Assembly (NCBI RefSeq): GCF_025602895.1
Contig: NW_026516219.1
Coordinates: forward strand, 372,001 to 436,000
Source of the DNA: Polychytrium aggregatum
Lineage: Eukaryota > Chytridiomycota > Chytridiomycetes > Polychytriales
Length of the DNA: 64,000 nt
Reading direction: 5' to 3'
Shown here: piece by piece, positions 43,090 to 52,768 of the stretch
How the letters are laid out: every line of letters begins with the position of its first letter
Position numbering within the stretch: position 1 is the first letter of the stretch
Notes under the pieces: generated by a model
The model's input: only the letters and a program-made list of their open reading frames with translations
The model's database searches: none
Told to the model about the DNA's origin: nothing
Program-made: the position numbers and the translations under genes

Positions 43090-43993
43090 CCCTGTTCAAA
43101 AATCGCCGAGAGGTTCAAGCCAGGGATGTGAACGCGAAAATGGCGGAGTGATTGGAGGGAACTCAACCCCAAAATTGATGGGGACTAAACCCCAAAATGA
43201 TGGGGACTCAACCCCAAAGAAGTTCTCGATGGGATTGAAGTCGGGCGATGCAGGTGGGGTGAAGATCACTGACCATCCTCGGCGCTCGATGCAGTCCAGG
43301 ACAGCCCTTGTCTTGTGCATGCTGACATTGTCCATCACAATCACAGAGTCGTCTGGGAAGCTCGCTCGCTCAAAGAACTCGACCATCGAGTGTGTCTTGA
43401 ATGATGTGGGGATGTACATGCGATGCAGCACACCAGAGTGGTTGATGGCAAATGCAGCCGAGACAGACTTGTGTTTCATGTGATTGCGCTGGCGAAGCGG
43501 AGCACCCTTCGGTGAGTATCCGTAAAGAGGGAAAGGTGGTTCGTCTGATCCCTGTCTCATCGACAAAAACGAATCGTCGTGGGTCGATGGAGCGGACCTG
43601 GTCGCTGAACTGTGCCACTCGCTCATCCAGTCGCTTGGACTTGTAGAGGTGTGTTGCCCTCTTGTGTGAGAGACCTGCTCGGTGGATGGCAGTGTGGCAG
43701 AGTGAGAGTGATACTTTCCTCTGGAGGATGGACTCGAGCTTGCATCGCAACACAGGACCAGTCTGGAACGGGTCCTGTTCAATCAGGGTGCGAATGACTG
43801 GACATGCCTGCTCGAAGAAAGTGGATCTGCGAGCTGGGACCCGGGATGGGTCATCCAGCTTGCATCCTCGGTGCCATCGATGGATGGTGCTCTTGGATAC
43901 ACTGAATATGGAGGCGACCTTACGCAGGCTATGGATGAGGGCGTAGCATCGCAATGCGGCGGTGCGAAAGTCGGATGTGTGGCGAATGGTCAT
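43090..43993 (-). pseudogene. Tc1/mariner-IS630 transposase, frameshifted
   Basis: DDE_3-type transposase. ATG 43993 lies 58 bases inside the right inverted repeat. The N-terminal helix-turn-helix (RKVASIFSVSKSTIHRW) and the first catalytic Asp (FVDETG) are in one frame; the second Asp (VIMDNVSMHKT) and the final acidic residue (SPDFNPIENFF) are in another. The frame changes near 43525-43540, apparently by one extra base. After IENFFG the expected C-terminal helix is missing: the frame runs into three tandem 22-bp repeats (43156-43222). The gene therefore cannot make a full transposase as it stands. It lies upstream of and co-oriented with the Fanzor gene. Confidence 0.85.
43156..43222. repeat. 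Three 22-bp tandem repeats at the transposase/Fanzor junction
   Basis: Three near copies of tgatggggactcaaccccaa in a row. Each unit contains the inverted pair gggg...cccc, so each could fold into a small hairpin. Confidence 0.85.
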
Positions 43994-44051
43994 GGCCAGC
44001 GCGCGATAACATTGGGTAACAAAATATTCGATGAATGGTCAAAATCCCGGG

Positions 44052-44068
44052 TGTCCCGTTTTTTATTG
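44052..44068 (-). repeat. Right terminal inverted repeat
   Basis: Partner of 40452-40468 in inverted orientation (tgtcccgttttttattg on the plus strand). Confidence 0.7.
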
Positions 44069-44209
44069 GATTGCCTGTAATACCACGATCGGGCAGTGAT
44101 CCTGCCCAGCACGAACATCCCACCCGTCGTCCATCATCTCTCCAGGCCCAGGATCCGACCGCTGCTGCTGCCGAATCGCCGAATCGCCGCGCTCGACCAA
44201 GAACACCCC

Positions 44210-45037
44210 ATGAACCCAACCTCCACCGAAAGCATCACCTCCACCAACGGCCCGGAATCTGCCGCGCTCGAGACAGCCCCGGCATCACAACAGGCTACGA
44301 TCGCCGTCCCTGTGCCCAACCGACCGGCCTCGGGCGTCCATGTCAGCTCCGTTCGAGGGGCCTACGAGACCTTTGGAGTCGAGGGATTCTACAACAACTA
44401 TGGCCACGAATACACCAACCCACACACCCGACCGATCATCAAGTGCATCGAGTCGGTGATGGCCTGGCTGGCAGCCGAGCAGGCTCCTGGGGTCGTCGCA
44501 GACACACCCGAGTACGTCGTCGAGATGCCCAGTCCTCCGCTCTGCATCCCGCCAGCACCAAGCCAGTCTTCGATCGCTGCTCTTCCCAAGCTGCGTGTTC
44601 TGGATCTGGCCTGCGGCAGCGGCGAGGCAGCACTGGCGCTGTCCTCTTGGTTTCAGCGGTCGGCCACGGCCCGATCCACCTACAGCCATCTCGAAGTCTA
44701 TGCCACCGATCCCTTCACCCACGAGGCCTTCCTGAAGCGATTCCAGCACCAGCCCGACCGATATGCCTTCGAGGACATTGCCCAAGGCTGTTATCCGACC
44801 CGGTCGTTCGATGTCTGTATCTGCAGCTTTGCGCTGCATCTCCTGGACGAACAAAAGCTCTTCTCGACACTGTATGCACTCGCCCGGATGTCGCAGTGGC
44901 TCATCATCGTCTCGCCGCACAAGCGGCCGCACATCAAGGATACCTTTGGATGGGGGCCGTTGATGCGGGAACTGACGATCGACCGGGTCCACATCCGGTG
45001 CTATCGCTCGAACGAATACGACTATGCCTTTGACTAA
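44210..45037 (+). CDS. Class I SAM-dependent methyltransferase
   Basis: Single-exon gene, 275 residues from ATG 44210. The Rossmann-type SAM fold shows motif I LRVLDLACGSGEAAL near residue 128, a motif II acidic strand (VYATDPF), and motif IV FDVCICSFALHLLD. Before these lies FYNNYGHEYTNPH, a segment seen in small fungal methyltransferases. The N-terminal 45 residues are low complexity (T/S/A/P). Substrate unknown. It is not a DNA methyltransferase of the C5 or N6 types (no PCQ or DPPY motif). The start lies only 142 bases outside the right end of the Fanzor element, so the transposon sits in or next to its promoter. An in-frame upstream ATG at 44096 is less likely. Confidence 0.85.
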   Translation: MNPTSTESITSTNGPESAALETAPASQQATIAVPVPNRPASGVHVSSVRGAYETFGVEGFYNNYGHEYTNPHTRPIIKCIESVMAWLAAEQAPGVVADTPEYVVEMPSPPLCIPPAPSQSSIAALPKLRVLDLACGSGEAALALSSWFQRSATARSTYSHLEVYATDPFTHEAFLKRFQHQPDRYAFEDIAQGCYPTRSFDVCICSFALHLLDEQKLFSTLYALARMSQWLIIVSPHKRPHIKDTFGWGPLMRELTIDRVHIRCYRSNEYDYAFD

Positions 45038-45546
45038 CAGGCCAGAAAGATTGCATGGACTTGCTCTTGGCGATCATCTCGTTCAGCTCGCTGGGGGAGA
45101 TCCATGTGGCATTGGTGTTTCTTGGACTGCACTCACGCCACCTCTCGGTGATCGAGGTATCTCGCTTTCGAGCATGGACTCGCCACACCAAACTAAAGCA
45201 ATCCAAAGGAATCGAACAACTTCATCCTGCCCCGCAATACAGCCACAGTCAGAGACACAGCCCCCAGGTTTATCCCTCGTCCCCTCGACATGCACACGCG
45301 GAGGCTGGCTATTACAATGGGCTGATGTATTCGGTATTCAGAGTCGACACCATCACCAAAAGTTCAGAGACGTCTGTTTCATTCTTTAGAATGGAGACGC
45401 CGTCGTAATTTGGGTGAGAAAGGGAGAAGAGGGTGCAGCGCCAGCGGCGATGGCTGGCAGGCAGTAGTGGGTGACAAGAAAGGGGGGAGGAGGAGGAAGA
45501 GGAGGAAGAGGAGGAAGAGGAGGAAGAGGAGGAAGAGGAAGGATAT
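45038..45546. other. Convergent 3' region
   Basis: Between the stops of the SAM methyltransferase (+) and CNOT10 (-). Contains a purine-rich ggaggaaga tract. No gene. Confidence 0.5.
45483..45541. repeat. ggaggaaga purine-rich repeat
   Basis: About 60 bases of perfect or near-perfect 9-bp units next to the 3' end of CNOT10, a possible triplex-forming tract. Confidence 0.9.
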
Positions 45547-48500
45547 TCAAAACTGTCCGATGGATAGCACTATCCACTTGCGAAGCTGGATCGCCTCTGG
45601 GATCGAGATGGATTTGAGTCGAGCAAGGGTCTGTCGCAGCTCGGCCACGTACTTGGCCCGCTCGCTCGTTCGGGCCGTCCCTGTGGGTCCGGCAGGGGTC
45701 GTGGGCTGGACTTGGATCGGGTCGCTCGCCAGTCGCCCCGATGTATCAGAGAGCCGCTCGAGCAGGGACCGGTAGCAATCTAGGCACTCCCGCGTGACCT
45801 TGAGGAGATCCGAGAGTGAGGGCGTTCTAAGGGTATTTCCCGGGGTGGTGGAAGTGGCAGTGGTGGTAGTGGTGGTGGCAGCGGCTACCCGGTCCAGATC
45901 GGATTCCAGAGCGGCGAGCACAGCAAAGGCCTGCTTCAGATCGAGCTGCATGGCATGTGCTTGGCAGGCGTAGAGCCGAGAGATGGATCTGTGGATGCGG
46001 TCGTGACCCGCGAGTATGCGATTGGAAGAGGATCAGCGACGAAGCCAGGATCCGAGCCGACGCATGCGGATCGTGTCGATAAAGTGCCCTCCAGCCGCTC
46101 AGCAGCAGCAGCAGCAGCAGCACTCAGCAGCACCGTGCCTTGCACCGACTTGCGGCCCATAAGCGCACTCGCTTTCCAGCCTTACCTGATAATCCGAAGA
46201 AACTCGAAATGGGCCGAGGCCGACTCAACATCTTCTGGATCGAGATGGCTCGAGTTGCGGGCCAGGATCGCATCTTCTCGGCCCGTTGTTGCGATCTGTT
46301 CGGCGATCCGGAGCACTCCCGCATAATCCTCGAGCTCCAGCAGCGCGTAGCACGCAGAGGTCAACACGACGATCCAGAGTGTCCGCACATCCTGGAGCGA
46401 GGAGCGTCGCTCACGGCCGGAGTCGACTGGTCCCTCTCCCATCGACCGCACAATCGAGCCGTAGCTTGGCAGATGCGATACAGCTTTCTGGAAGCAGTAA
46501 GAGGCATAAGGAAGGGAGAGCTTGGGATCTTGGTGACTTGAAGCAGAAACAGGGATCGTATTAGCCGATTCCATTGCACAAATACGATGCGACCCTGCGG
46601 CGAACCATGCCGGATCCAATTGAGCCGCCCAAGTCACGGCGTAGAGTCGCCAGTTACCTCCATGGGGCCCTTGAGCCCTTGGGAATCATCCGTCGGATCT
46701 TGAAGCTCCCAAGAGAGATCTCTCGCTCGACATGCGGCTTCTATACACAGCGTTGGATGCGAACAAAAGTAGTGTTGGCAGCAGTTGCGGACAGGGACCC
46801 TGCTCCGGCTACAGGTTGTCAATGCAGTCTCATCCGGGCTGCGACAGGGCCAGGAGACGGTCCCACAAAACCAGGCAGGGTTCTGTCGAGCGTTTGCGGC
46901 ATGCAACTCTCGACAATACGCAGGACTCAAGGACACGCGAGCCCAGAGCCATGACTGGTCGACAGTCAGTACGATGTCGATGTGGCTCACCTTGCGGGCA
47001 TGGATGTGGATGATGCATTCTCCAAGACGATACCATGCCGACGCGAGTCGCAGGTCCACCCAGCCTTCATCGCCGTTGGATGCAGACGCCTCAGGGTCAA
47101 CCGAGGGGCCGGCTTCGTCGGGTGCTGTAGGCTTGCGAGTCGCCTCGAGTGTCGACACAACCACCTCAAAGCATTGCCGCGCCTTGAGCGGTTCGTTTGC
47201 AAACAGACGCTGAATCCCGAGGTTGTAGACAATCTCGAGTCGCTCGTGGTGGCAGGAATGCCAGAGGTCCTCCGAAACAGGTTCGGGATTCGGTGGGTCG
47301 TCTGTGGGGGTGAGTGGGACTGCGACAGAGCACAGCCGTACCATCGAACAACCGCGTCAATATGAGAGAGCCTTTGAATCGTTGTGGTGCAGGGGGGTGA
47401 TGGCGATGGCTGTGGCTTCAGACGGGGTGGTAGTATCCATCGCGGCGCACTCCCATTGGGCGGATCATCGGCGAAGCCCATCCACCACAGGCAGAAGCAT
47501 CGGCATGGCGTGGTCGTGAAACTTGTAGGCCAACAACGAAGCATACCTGTGAGATCCTGCGTCAGAGAGGCGGTCTCGAGGGTCTGTACCGAGGAGCTCA
47601 TGGGATCGCTCATCGTCGAAGACTCTTGGCCAGTCTGTTCGCGGCGCTCGCGCTCCTGCTCCTCATCGAATTGAATCTCCCATTCTTCGCGGTCGTCGAC
47701 AGCAGGGCCAGGGCTCGGGCGATATCTTGTAGCAAGCCGTGCACGCTGAAGCGCCGCACACTGCTGGTTTTCGTGAAGTGCTTTGGAAAACATGAGCGAG
47801 GCGAGAGCATATTGGCTCGATTTGAAGCTCAGGCAGCCCAGGTTGTTGTAGAAGACTCGCAACTCGGCCGGGGAGCCGTATCCGTTTTCGCGAGCACGGA
47901 CCAGGAGCTCGCGACTCGCCCGATGGTTGTTGTGTCGGTACTCGAGCTGGGCCCTCAGCAACAGCCCTGAGACGTGGGCCCGATGAACGAGCTCGCTGTG
48001 TCGCTGCAACACATTGGATGGGACGGCGCTGGAGCCATCGGTCGTGTCGGTTTCAAGCTGCTGCGAATCCGCAAACTGGGTCAACCTGTCGATGGCTTCG
48101 TCGGCCTGGCTGGCATCGCCGGTCAAGTATACTTGCGCCTGCAGCTCGAGAAAAGCAAGTTGGGCAGACAGGGCCGATAGCGGTGCGGAGGGATCGGTAA
48201 GCTGGTCGCTCGAAGCCGGAGCTGAGGCCGGGGTCGAGGCCGAGGCGAGGCCGTATCGAGATTCCGGGGCGGGCGCAGAACCTGACTCCAGCGCAAGCCC
48301 GTCGTCCAAGCGGCGGTGATCTTCGATGGGCAAAGGCGATGAAGGGGCCCCTGAGCCGGAGAGGAGCAGCCCGTGCACCCTACTATCCCATCCCGCATAC
48401 GCCCGGAGCTGCCCGAGGGCCTCGGTCTTCATCCCAAGCTTGAGCAGAACCCGAATGGCGAGCGTGCGGATGTGGGCGGATATATCCGAGTCGAGAACCG

Positions 48501-49137
48501 GAATAACTTGGTGCAGCGAGTCGAGCAATCGGTAGCTCTGCGCGTACCGCCCGAGCCGATAGAGAACACACGCCTGGTTGTAGAGGAGATAGCCCTGATC
48601 TTGGAGCAGCGGCGTCAGGGCCGGCAGCTGCGTTAGATGGTCGTCGTCGGCATCTGTATCGGCATCGTGGTCACTGGTATCGAAATGCGCCGAGAGCGGA
48701 TCGCGCTCGGCAAGGAGATCGACTGGCGATGGGATGCTGGCCGTGCTGGGCTGCCGGCTGTGTCTCTGGCTGAGGCTCTCGAGCGAGTCGACGGATGCAT
48801 GCGATCGGGTCAGCGGAATCCTGTCGAGGCTCAGCTCTATAGCATGCGTCGGCTTGCAGGCCAAGAGACGCAGCTGGCCGAGCACAGAGACGAGCTCGGC
48901 CATCTCATCGCAGGACGGCTTGGCAGTTGTGCTGTGTGGCAGGTCTCGCTCGGGATTCCGGAAGGGAATGCCAAACTCGGTATTCTGGCTGTAGAACTCG
49001 AGGACTGCCAAGTTGTGCAGGACGCGGTGGTCGGGAGGATCCTTGGAGGATAGAAGCTGTTGCAGACCGGCAAATGCCGAGTGGAAATCATGGCGCCGGA
49101 ATGCGTCTGTGGCCTCCCGGGCAGTATCTGAGGACAT
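45547..49137 (-). CDS. CNOT10: CCR4-NOT complex subunit 10 (CNOT10/NOT10)
   Basis: TPR scaffold of the CCR4-NOT deadenylase; in animals it pairs with CNOT11 in an mRNA-recruiting module. Five exons (49137-47547, 47301-46991, 46740-46658, 46536-46186, 45988-45547) join in phase to 925 residues. Segments matching CNOT10 are the TPR-like start (AFRRHDFHSAFAGLQQLL), YNQACVLYRLGRYAQSYRLLDSLHQV near residue 180, VFYNNLGCLSFKSSQYALASLMFSKALHEN near 440, VYNLGIQRLFANEPLKARQCFEVVV after intron 1, SAWYRLGECIIH, and KLSLPYASYCFQKAV in exon 4. The central part carries acidic and P/S/A-rich linkers. Introns are short; intron 4 contains a CAG tract. Identification is by motif order, without alignment, but I consider it firm. 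Confidence 0.87.
46099..46136. repeat. CAG trinucleotide tract in CNOT10 intron 4
   Basis: Seven or more uninterrupted cag units followed by cagcac variants, on the plus strand (CTG on the gene strand). Confidence 0.9.
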
Positions 49138-49661
49138 GGAGGGTAAGAACCGCCGTCGGGAACACGGCAGGAAGGGCCGATTTAGGGGTGGTGCAGACGA
49201 GCGCAGACAGGATGCGAGTCAGTTTGAGTGAGCGGGTCAGCGGGTGCTGGGATGGTGCAGGCGGATGCGGAGGATGAGGTGGGCGGGGAGACGATGAGGG
49301 CCAAAGGGAACGAGGCCGGGCTTTCCCGTTTGAGACAGGGCCGTGGCGGGACGTGGGTGGACGGTTTCACGCCGACAGGGGCACGCGGCTCTGGTTTGGC
49401 GGCGGTGCGAATGGCGATGCGAATGGCGGTGTGAATGGCGATGCGAATGGTGATGCGAATGGCGATGCGAATGGCGATGCGAATGGCGATGCGAATGGTG
49501 ATGCACATAGAAATGTAGATGGCGCCAGCTTAATCGAATAGCGCGAGTCCATGAAATGTATCCAGGGCACGGCACGGGCTTTTGTCGTGGTCAAAATGTA
49601 TTGTGTGAAATGGGGTCCTGGCGATCCCAGACTATCCAAGGCTATCCCAGAATATCCCAGA
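49138..49661. other. Upstream region of CNOT10
   Basis: Between the CNOT10 start and the 3' end of the F-box/LRR-like gene, both on the minus strand. Mostly a 12-bp minisatellite and a short ctatcccaga repeat (49625-49675). No gene. Confidence 0.5.
49405..49505. repeat. 12-bp gatgcgaatggc minisatellite
   Basis: Eight to nine units (gatgcgaatggc with ggtgtgaatggc variants) about 300 bases upstream of the CNOT10 start. Confidence 0.92.
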
Positions 49662-51137
49662 CTATCCCAGCCAGTCCCACAGCCATGATCCGCGCTTGGG
49701 CCCGCTTTCGCCAAAGGCATCGATGCTGGTGTCGCCGTCCTGCTTTGCCCGCTGTTGGCCCGGCTCCTGCCAGGTCATTGCGTGGAGGCGACCGCCAGGC
49801 ACATGGACCAGGATCCCGAGGTACTCGCAGCTGTCGGTGTCGGCAAAGGACACCCGAGACGTCGGCAGCTTCTCGAGCCAGGGGATCGTCGGGATGCGCT
49901 TGCCTGTCCTCATGTAGATGAGTTCTTTGGGGAGAGCCACGATCGAGCCGTAGCGGCCCACAAAGACCTCCTCGAGCAGCGAGCGCACCACCACGGTGGA
50001 GATGGTGTTGCAGTGGGTGCCGAGCTGGCGCATGCAATCGCACGAGCAGGAGAGCGACAGCTTGTGGAGCAGTTTTGGGCGGTACTTTTTCAGCAGCAGC
50101 AGATGCGGATCGCCGAGGCCACAGGGAAGCACCAGCTCACTGAGATCGGGGCACGATCGCAGCAGCAGCTCAAAGAGGGCAATGTCGATGCCCTTTCTGT
50201 GGTTGGAGACGTTGAGGATGGACAGGTTTGGGCACTGCTCCACGACGGCCAGCAGACCGGCTTGGTAGACGTTGGGGTTGAATGTGTCCTGGGTACCGTG
50301 GGCCGGGGGAACAACCAAGGTCTTGAGGAGCGGGCCGCGCTCGGCGATCCACCACCACATGGTTGAGCTCAGCTCGGGCAGGCAGTATGGCAGATGCAGG
50401 TTCTCGAGATTGGGGGCCTTGCGCAGCAGGTCCAGTATGAAGGATTCGGAAAACTTGATGCACTTGGCCGAGACTTGGAAAGTCCGGAGCTTGGGGAAGA
50501 CCAGAGACGACTCCAAGCCGGCGTCGGACATGCTCTGGAAGCTGTCGTCGACGGCGGAAAGCAGCAGGAACTCGAGCGAGTTGGAGCAGTGCGACAGGAG
50601 CTGCTTGACCAGTGTCCAGGAATTGAATCGGGACTTGAGCGGCTCTTCGTCGGCGATCTGGTTGATGTGGAGTACCTTGATGAAGCGGGCATAGCCGCTG
50701 TTGGAGACGGACCCAGGGACAGAGAAGTTGGAGAGGGTGCGCAGGACGCTTTCGAGGCAGACGTGCGAGAGGTAGCCGATAAAGCGCAGATCCCGGTAGA
50801 GTTCCTGCGACGCAGCCATATGCCACTGGCGGGAAACCACCATGCAGGTCACAAGCATCTGGTTGCGCTCGTGCCTCGATCCCGAGAGATAGGACAGGAT
50901 GTGGGCAAGAACGGCGGTGGGAAACTTGTAGGACTTGAACGGAATCGAGGAGCGGTCGATGGGCTGGACCAGGCCCACAGGGACGGCGGATTTCCTTGCA
51001 TTTGGCCTGGACGAAGGCTGCTGTGGCTCATGCGGGGCGCTGTGCTTGGGAAGCAAATGCTGGTTGTGGTAGAGAGTGTGGGGGTCGGTATACTTCCAGG
51101 GGAAGCGGACCTCGGGCTTTGTCGAGACGAGACTCAT
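49662..51137 (-). CDS. F-box/leucine-rich-repeat-like protein
   Basis: Single exon, 491 residues. After a basic, proline-rich N-terminus (about 1-70) an F-box-like segment (FPTAVLAHILSYLSGSRHERNQMLVTCMVVSRQWHMAA) begins near residue 72. Leucine-rich strand/helix units follow (LRTFQVSAKCIKF; APNLENLHLPYCLPEL; CPNLSILNVSNHRKG; CPDLSELVLPCGLGD; LLHKLSLSCSCDC). This layout is that of an FBXL-type substrate receptor of an SCF ubiquitin ligase; the target is unknown. ATG 51137 gives MSLVSTKP. The last 30 residues are polar. No intron is needed, unlike most neighbours. Confidence 0.75.
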   Translation of the reverse strand: MSLVSTKPEVRFPWKYTDPHTLYHNQHLLPKHSAPHEPQQPSSRPNARKSAVPVGLVQPIDRSSIPFKSYKFPTAVLAHILSYLSGSRHERNQMLVTCMVVSRQWHMAASQELYRDLRFIGYLSHVCLESVLRTLSNFSVPGSVSNSGYARFIKVLHINQIADEEPLKSRFNSWTLVKQLLSHCSNSLEFLLLSAVDDSFQSMSDAGLESSLVFPKLRTFQVSAKCIKFSESFILDLLRKAPNLENLHLPYCLPELSSTMWWWIAERGPLLKTLVVPPAHGTQDTFNPNVYQAGLLAVVEQCPNLSILNVSNHRKGIDIALFELLLRSCPDLSELVLPCGLGDPHLLLLKKYRPKLLHKLSLSCSCDCMRQLGTHCNTISTVVVRSLLEEVFVGRYGSIVALPKELIYMRTGKRIPTIPWLEKLPTSRVSFADTDSCEYLGILVHVPGGRLHAMTWQEPGQQRAKQDGDTSIDAFGESGPKRGSWLWDWLG

Positions 51138-51792
51138 GGCGAGCAGGACCGGGATGCTGGAGCTGGGCTGGGGGATGGCAATGCCGATGGAACGCAGAAC
51201 GAAGTGCAGGAGGAAGCGCCGAGCGAAGGCCGGGGCGGAGGAGACGCTGCAATTTCAGGGCTGCTGGAGACGACCATGAGAATCGGGCCTGGCGCGGTGG
51301 GGAAGGACAGACGCGAACTCTGGGCGCCACGACACGCCCCAGCCCACACGGGCGCAGCCCGCCCAACTGCCCAACTGCCTGAGTGGAGAGAGGCGATGGA
51401 CATTCGCAGTCGGTATCGAGGGCCGATGGCCTGGGTCGCTGGTCTGGGCCGATGGTCCGGGACGATGGTCTGGTTGATGAACGACGGGGAGTCGGTGCAG
51501 CCATGGCACAGTAATGGCAACAGTAATGGCAACAGTAATGGCAACAGTAATGGCAACAGTAATGGCACAACTACAACAACTACAACAACTACAACAACTA
51601 CAACAACTACAACAGCAGCACAACCGCCCCACACATGCAGTGGCATCCGCCCCGGCTGCGTGCGCCTGCTGCGCCTTGCGCGGCGCGCCCGGCGTGGCTT
51701 GTCCCGCCGAGGCTTGTCCCGCCGAGGCTTGGCCGCTGCCGTCATCCCGCGCGTGCCGCCGCCGCCCAGATCTGCTTTTCTCTCGCAGCGCC
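51138..51792. other. Divergent region between F-box/LRR and FKBP genes
   Basis: About 650 bases carrying the promoters of both genes and a dense microsatellite at 51508-51615. No gene supported. Confidence 0.5.
51508..51615. repeat. aacagtaatggc and acaact tandem repeats
   Basis: Five 12-bp units (cagtaatggcaa) pass directly into about six units of acaactacaact type. Located roughly 180 bases upstream of the FKBP start. Confidence 0.92.
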
Positions 51793-52768
51793 ATGTCGTC
51801 CCCCTCCCGACTCATCTCCCCGTTTCGTCGTGCCTTCCACTCCTCGATCAAGAACATGGTAAGCCGCCGAGGAGCGCATGAGCGGCCGTCGTGCTCGCCC
51901 CAAGGCTGCTCGTGCTGCATCCCGCTGACCTCTCCACCTCGCTAACAGGGTGTCACCAAGACCGTTATCAAGCCTGGAGATGGCAAGACCTTCCCCGTCC
52001 CGGTACCCGTCGTCTCCACAGTCCCGCGTCGCTTTGCAGATCTGGCTTGACTGCAGATCCGAGTGCTGCAGATCCGAGTGCTGCAGATCCAAGGGCTGCA
52101 GATCCGAGTGCTGTGACGGCCCCCCTGTCTTGCTGCGGCGGTATGATCCTCCCTTTCTGCCCAAGAGCTCGGTCCCGCGGCCAATAACACGTTCGTCTGA
52201 CGATTCCAGGGCAGCCGAGTCAGCATGCACTACAAGGGTACTCTGAGAGACGGCTCCGTCTTTGACTCCTCCATCGACCGCGGCAAGCCCTGTAAGTGTA
52301 GCATACAGAACCAGGGACAACACACGTTATGGGCCCGTCAGCCAGTCCGGTCGGCCTGCCAGGAGAGCTGGGCTGACTTGCGTGTCCTGATCTCGCCCTA
52401 TCACAGTCGCCTGCCAGATCGGTGTCGGCCAGGTCATCCGTGGCTGGGATGAGGGTGTTCCCCAGATGAGCCTCGGCGAGACTGCCAAGCTCGAGATCAC
52501 CTTCGACTATGCCTACGGCGAGAGAGGCTACCCTCCTGTAAGTACTCGCTCCCTTGTGCCACAGGGCTACAGGGTGATCCCCGAATAGCCGAGGCGGCCA
52601 AGCAACCTGCATCGTTCGGGGAAGCTTTCGTCCTCGCTGACACTCCGTTCGTCCTCGCTGACACTCCGTTCGTCCTCGCTGACCCACTCCTTCCGGTCAC
52701 GCCTCCTTCCCCAGATCCCCCCTCGCAGCGACCTGATCTTTGAGGTTACTCTTCTCTCTATCAATTAA
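51793..52768 (+). CDS. FPR1: FKBP12-type peptidyl-prolyl isomerase
   Basis: Cis-trans prolyl isomerase and rapamycin/FK506 receptor. Five exons, 51793-51858, 51949-52002, 52210-52291, 52407-52537 and 52715-52768, join in phase to 128 residues. The domain is [31 protein letters not shown] (Tyr and Asp of the drug pocket), [14 protein letters not shown] (Val, Ile, Trp of the pocket), [10 protein letters not shown] (Tyr) and LIFEVTLL (Phe), so the pocket looks complete. Exon 1 adds 21 residues before the canonical Met: [20 protein letters not shown], basic, serine-rich and without acidic residues, like a mitochondrial leader. Methionine 22 (ATG 51856-51858, last codon of exon 1) is exactly where ordinary FKBP12 starts (MGV). 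Two starts could give mitochondrial and cytosolic forms. Introns 2 and 4 hold minisatellites. Confidence 0.95.
52050..52118. repeat. ctgcagatccgagtg minisatellite, FKBP intron 2
   Basis: Four 15-bp units (ctgcagatccgagtg, one with aagggc in place of gagtgc). Each contains a PstI-like ctgcag palindrome. Confidence 0.9.
52622..52684. repeat. 21-bp cgtcctcgctgacactccgtt repeat, FKBP intron 4
   Basis: Three 21-bp copies, nearly perfect, about 30 bases before the exon 5 acceptor. Confidence 0.9.

Larger units (their letters stand above)
40452..44068 (-). mobile_element. Fanzor-carrying Tc1/mariner-type transposon
   Basis: A 3.6-kb element bounded by 17-bp imperfect inverted ends: CAGAAAAAAACGGGACA at 40452-40468, and CAATAAAAAACGGGACA read inward on the minus strand from 44068 to 44052 (15 of 17 match). 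Just inside the right end starts a Tc1/mariner-IS630 transposase, followed on the same strand by a Fanzor nuclease gene that stops 72 bases before the left end. Fanzors carried by DNA transposons, mariner-like ones among them, are known. A TA target duplication is not evident directly at these ends, so the exact limits may differ by some bases. The transposase is frameshifted, so the copy is probably immobile by itself. The ends were found by eye. Confidence 0.75.

Noticed and set aside
43370-43782. Two separate transposase genes
   Set aside because: The overlapping frames supply complementary halves of one DDE domain, so it is one frameshifted gene.
49405-49505. Possible CRISPR or satellite array
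   Set aside because: 12-bp units without unique spacers: a simple minisatellite.
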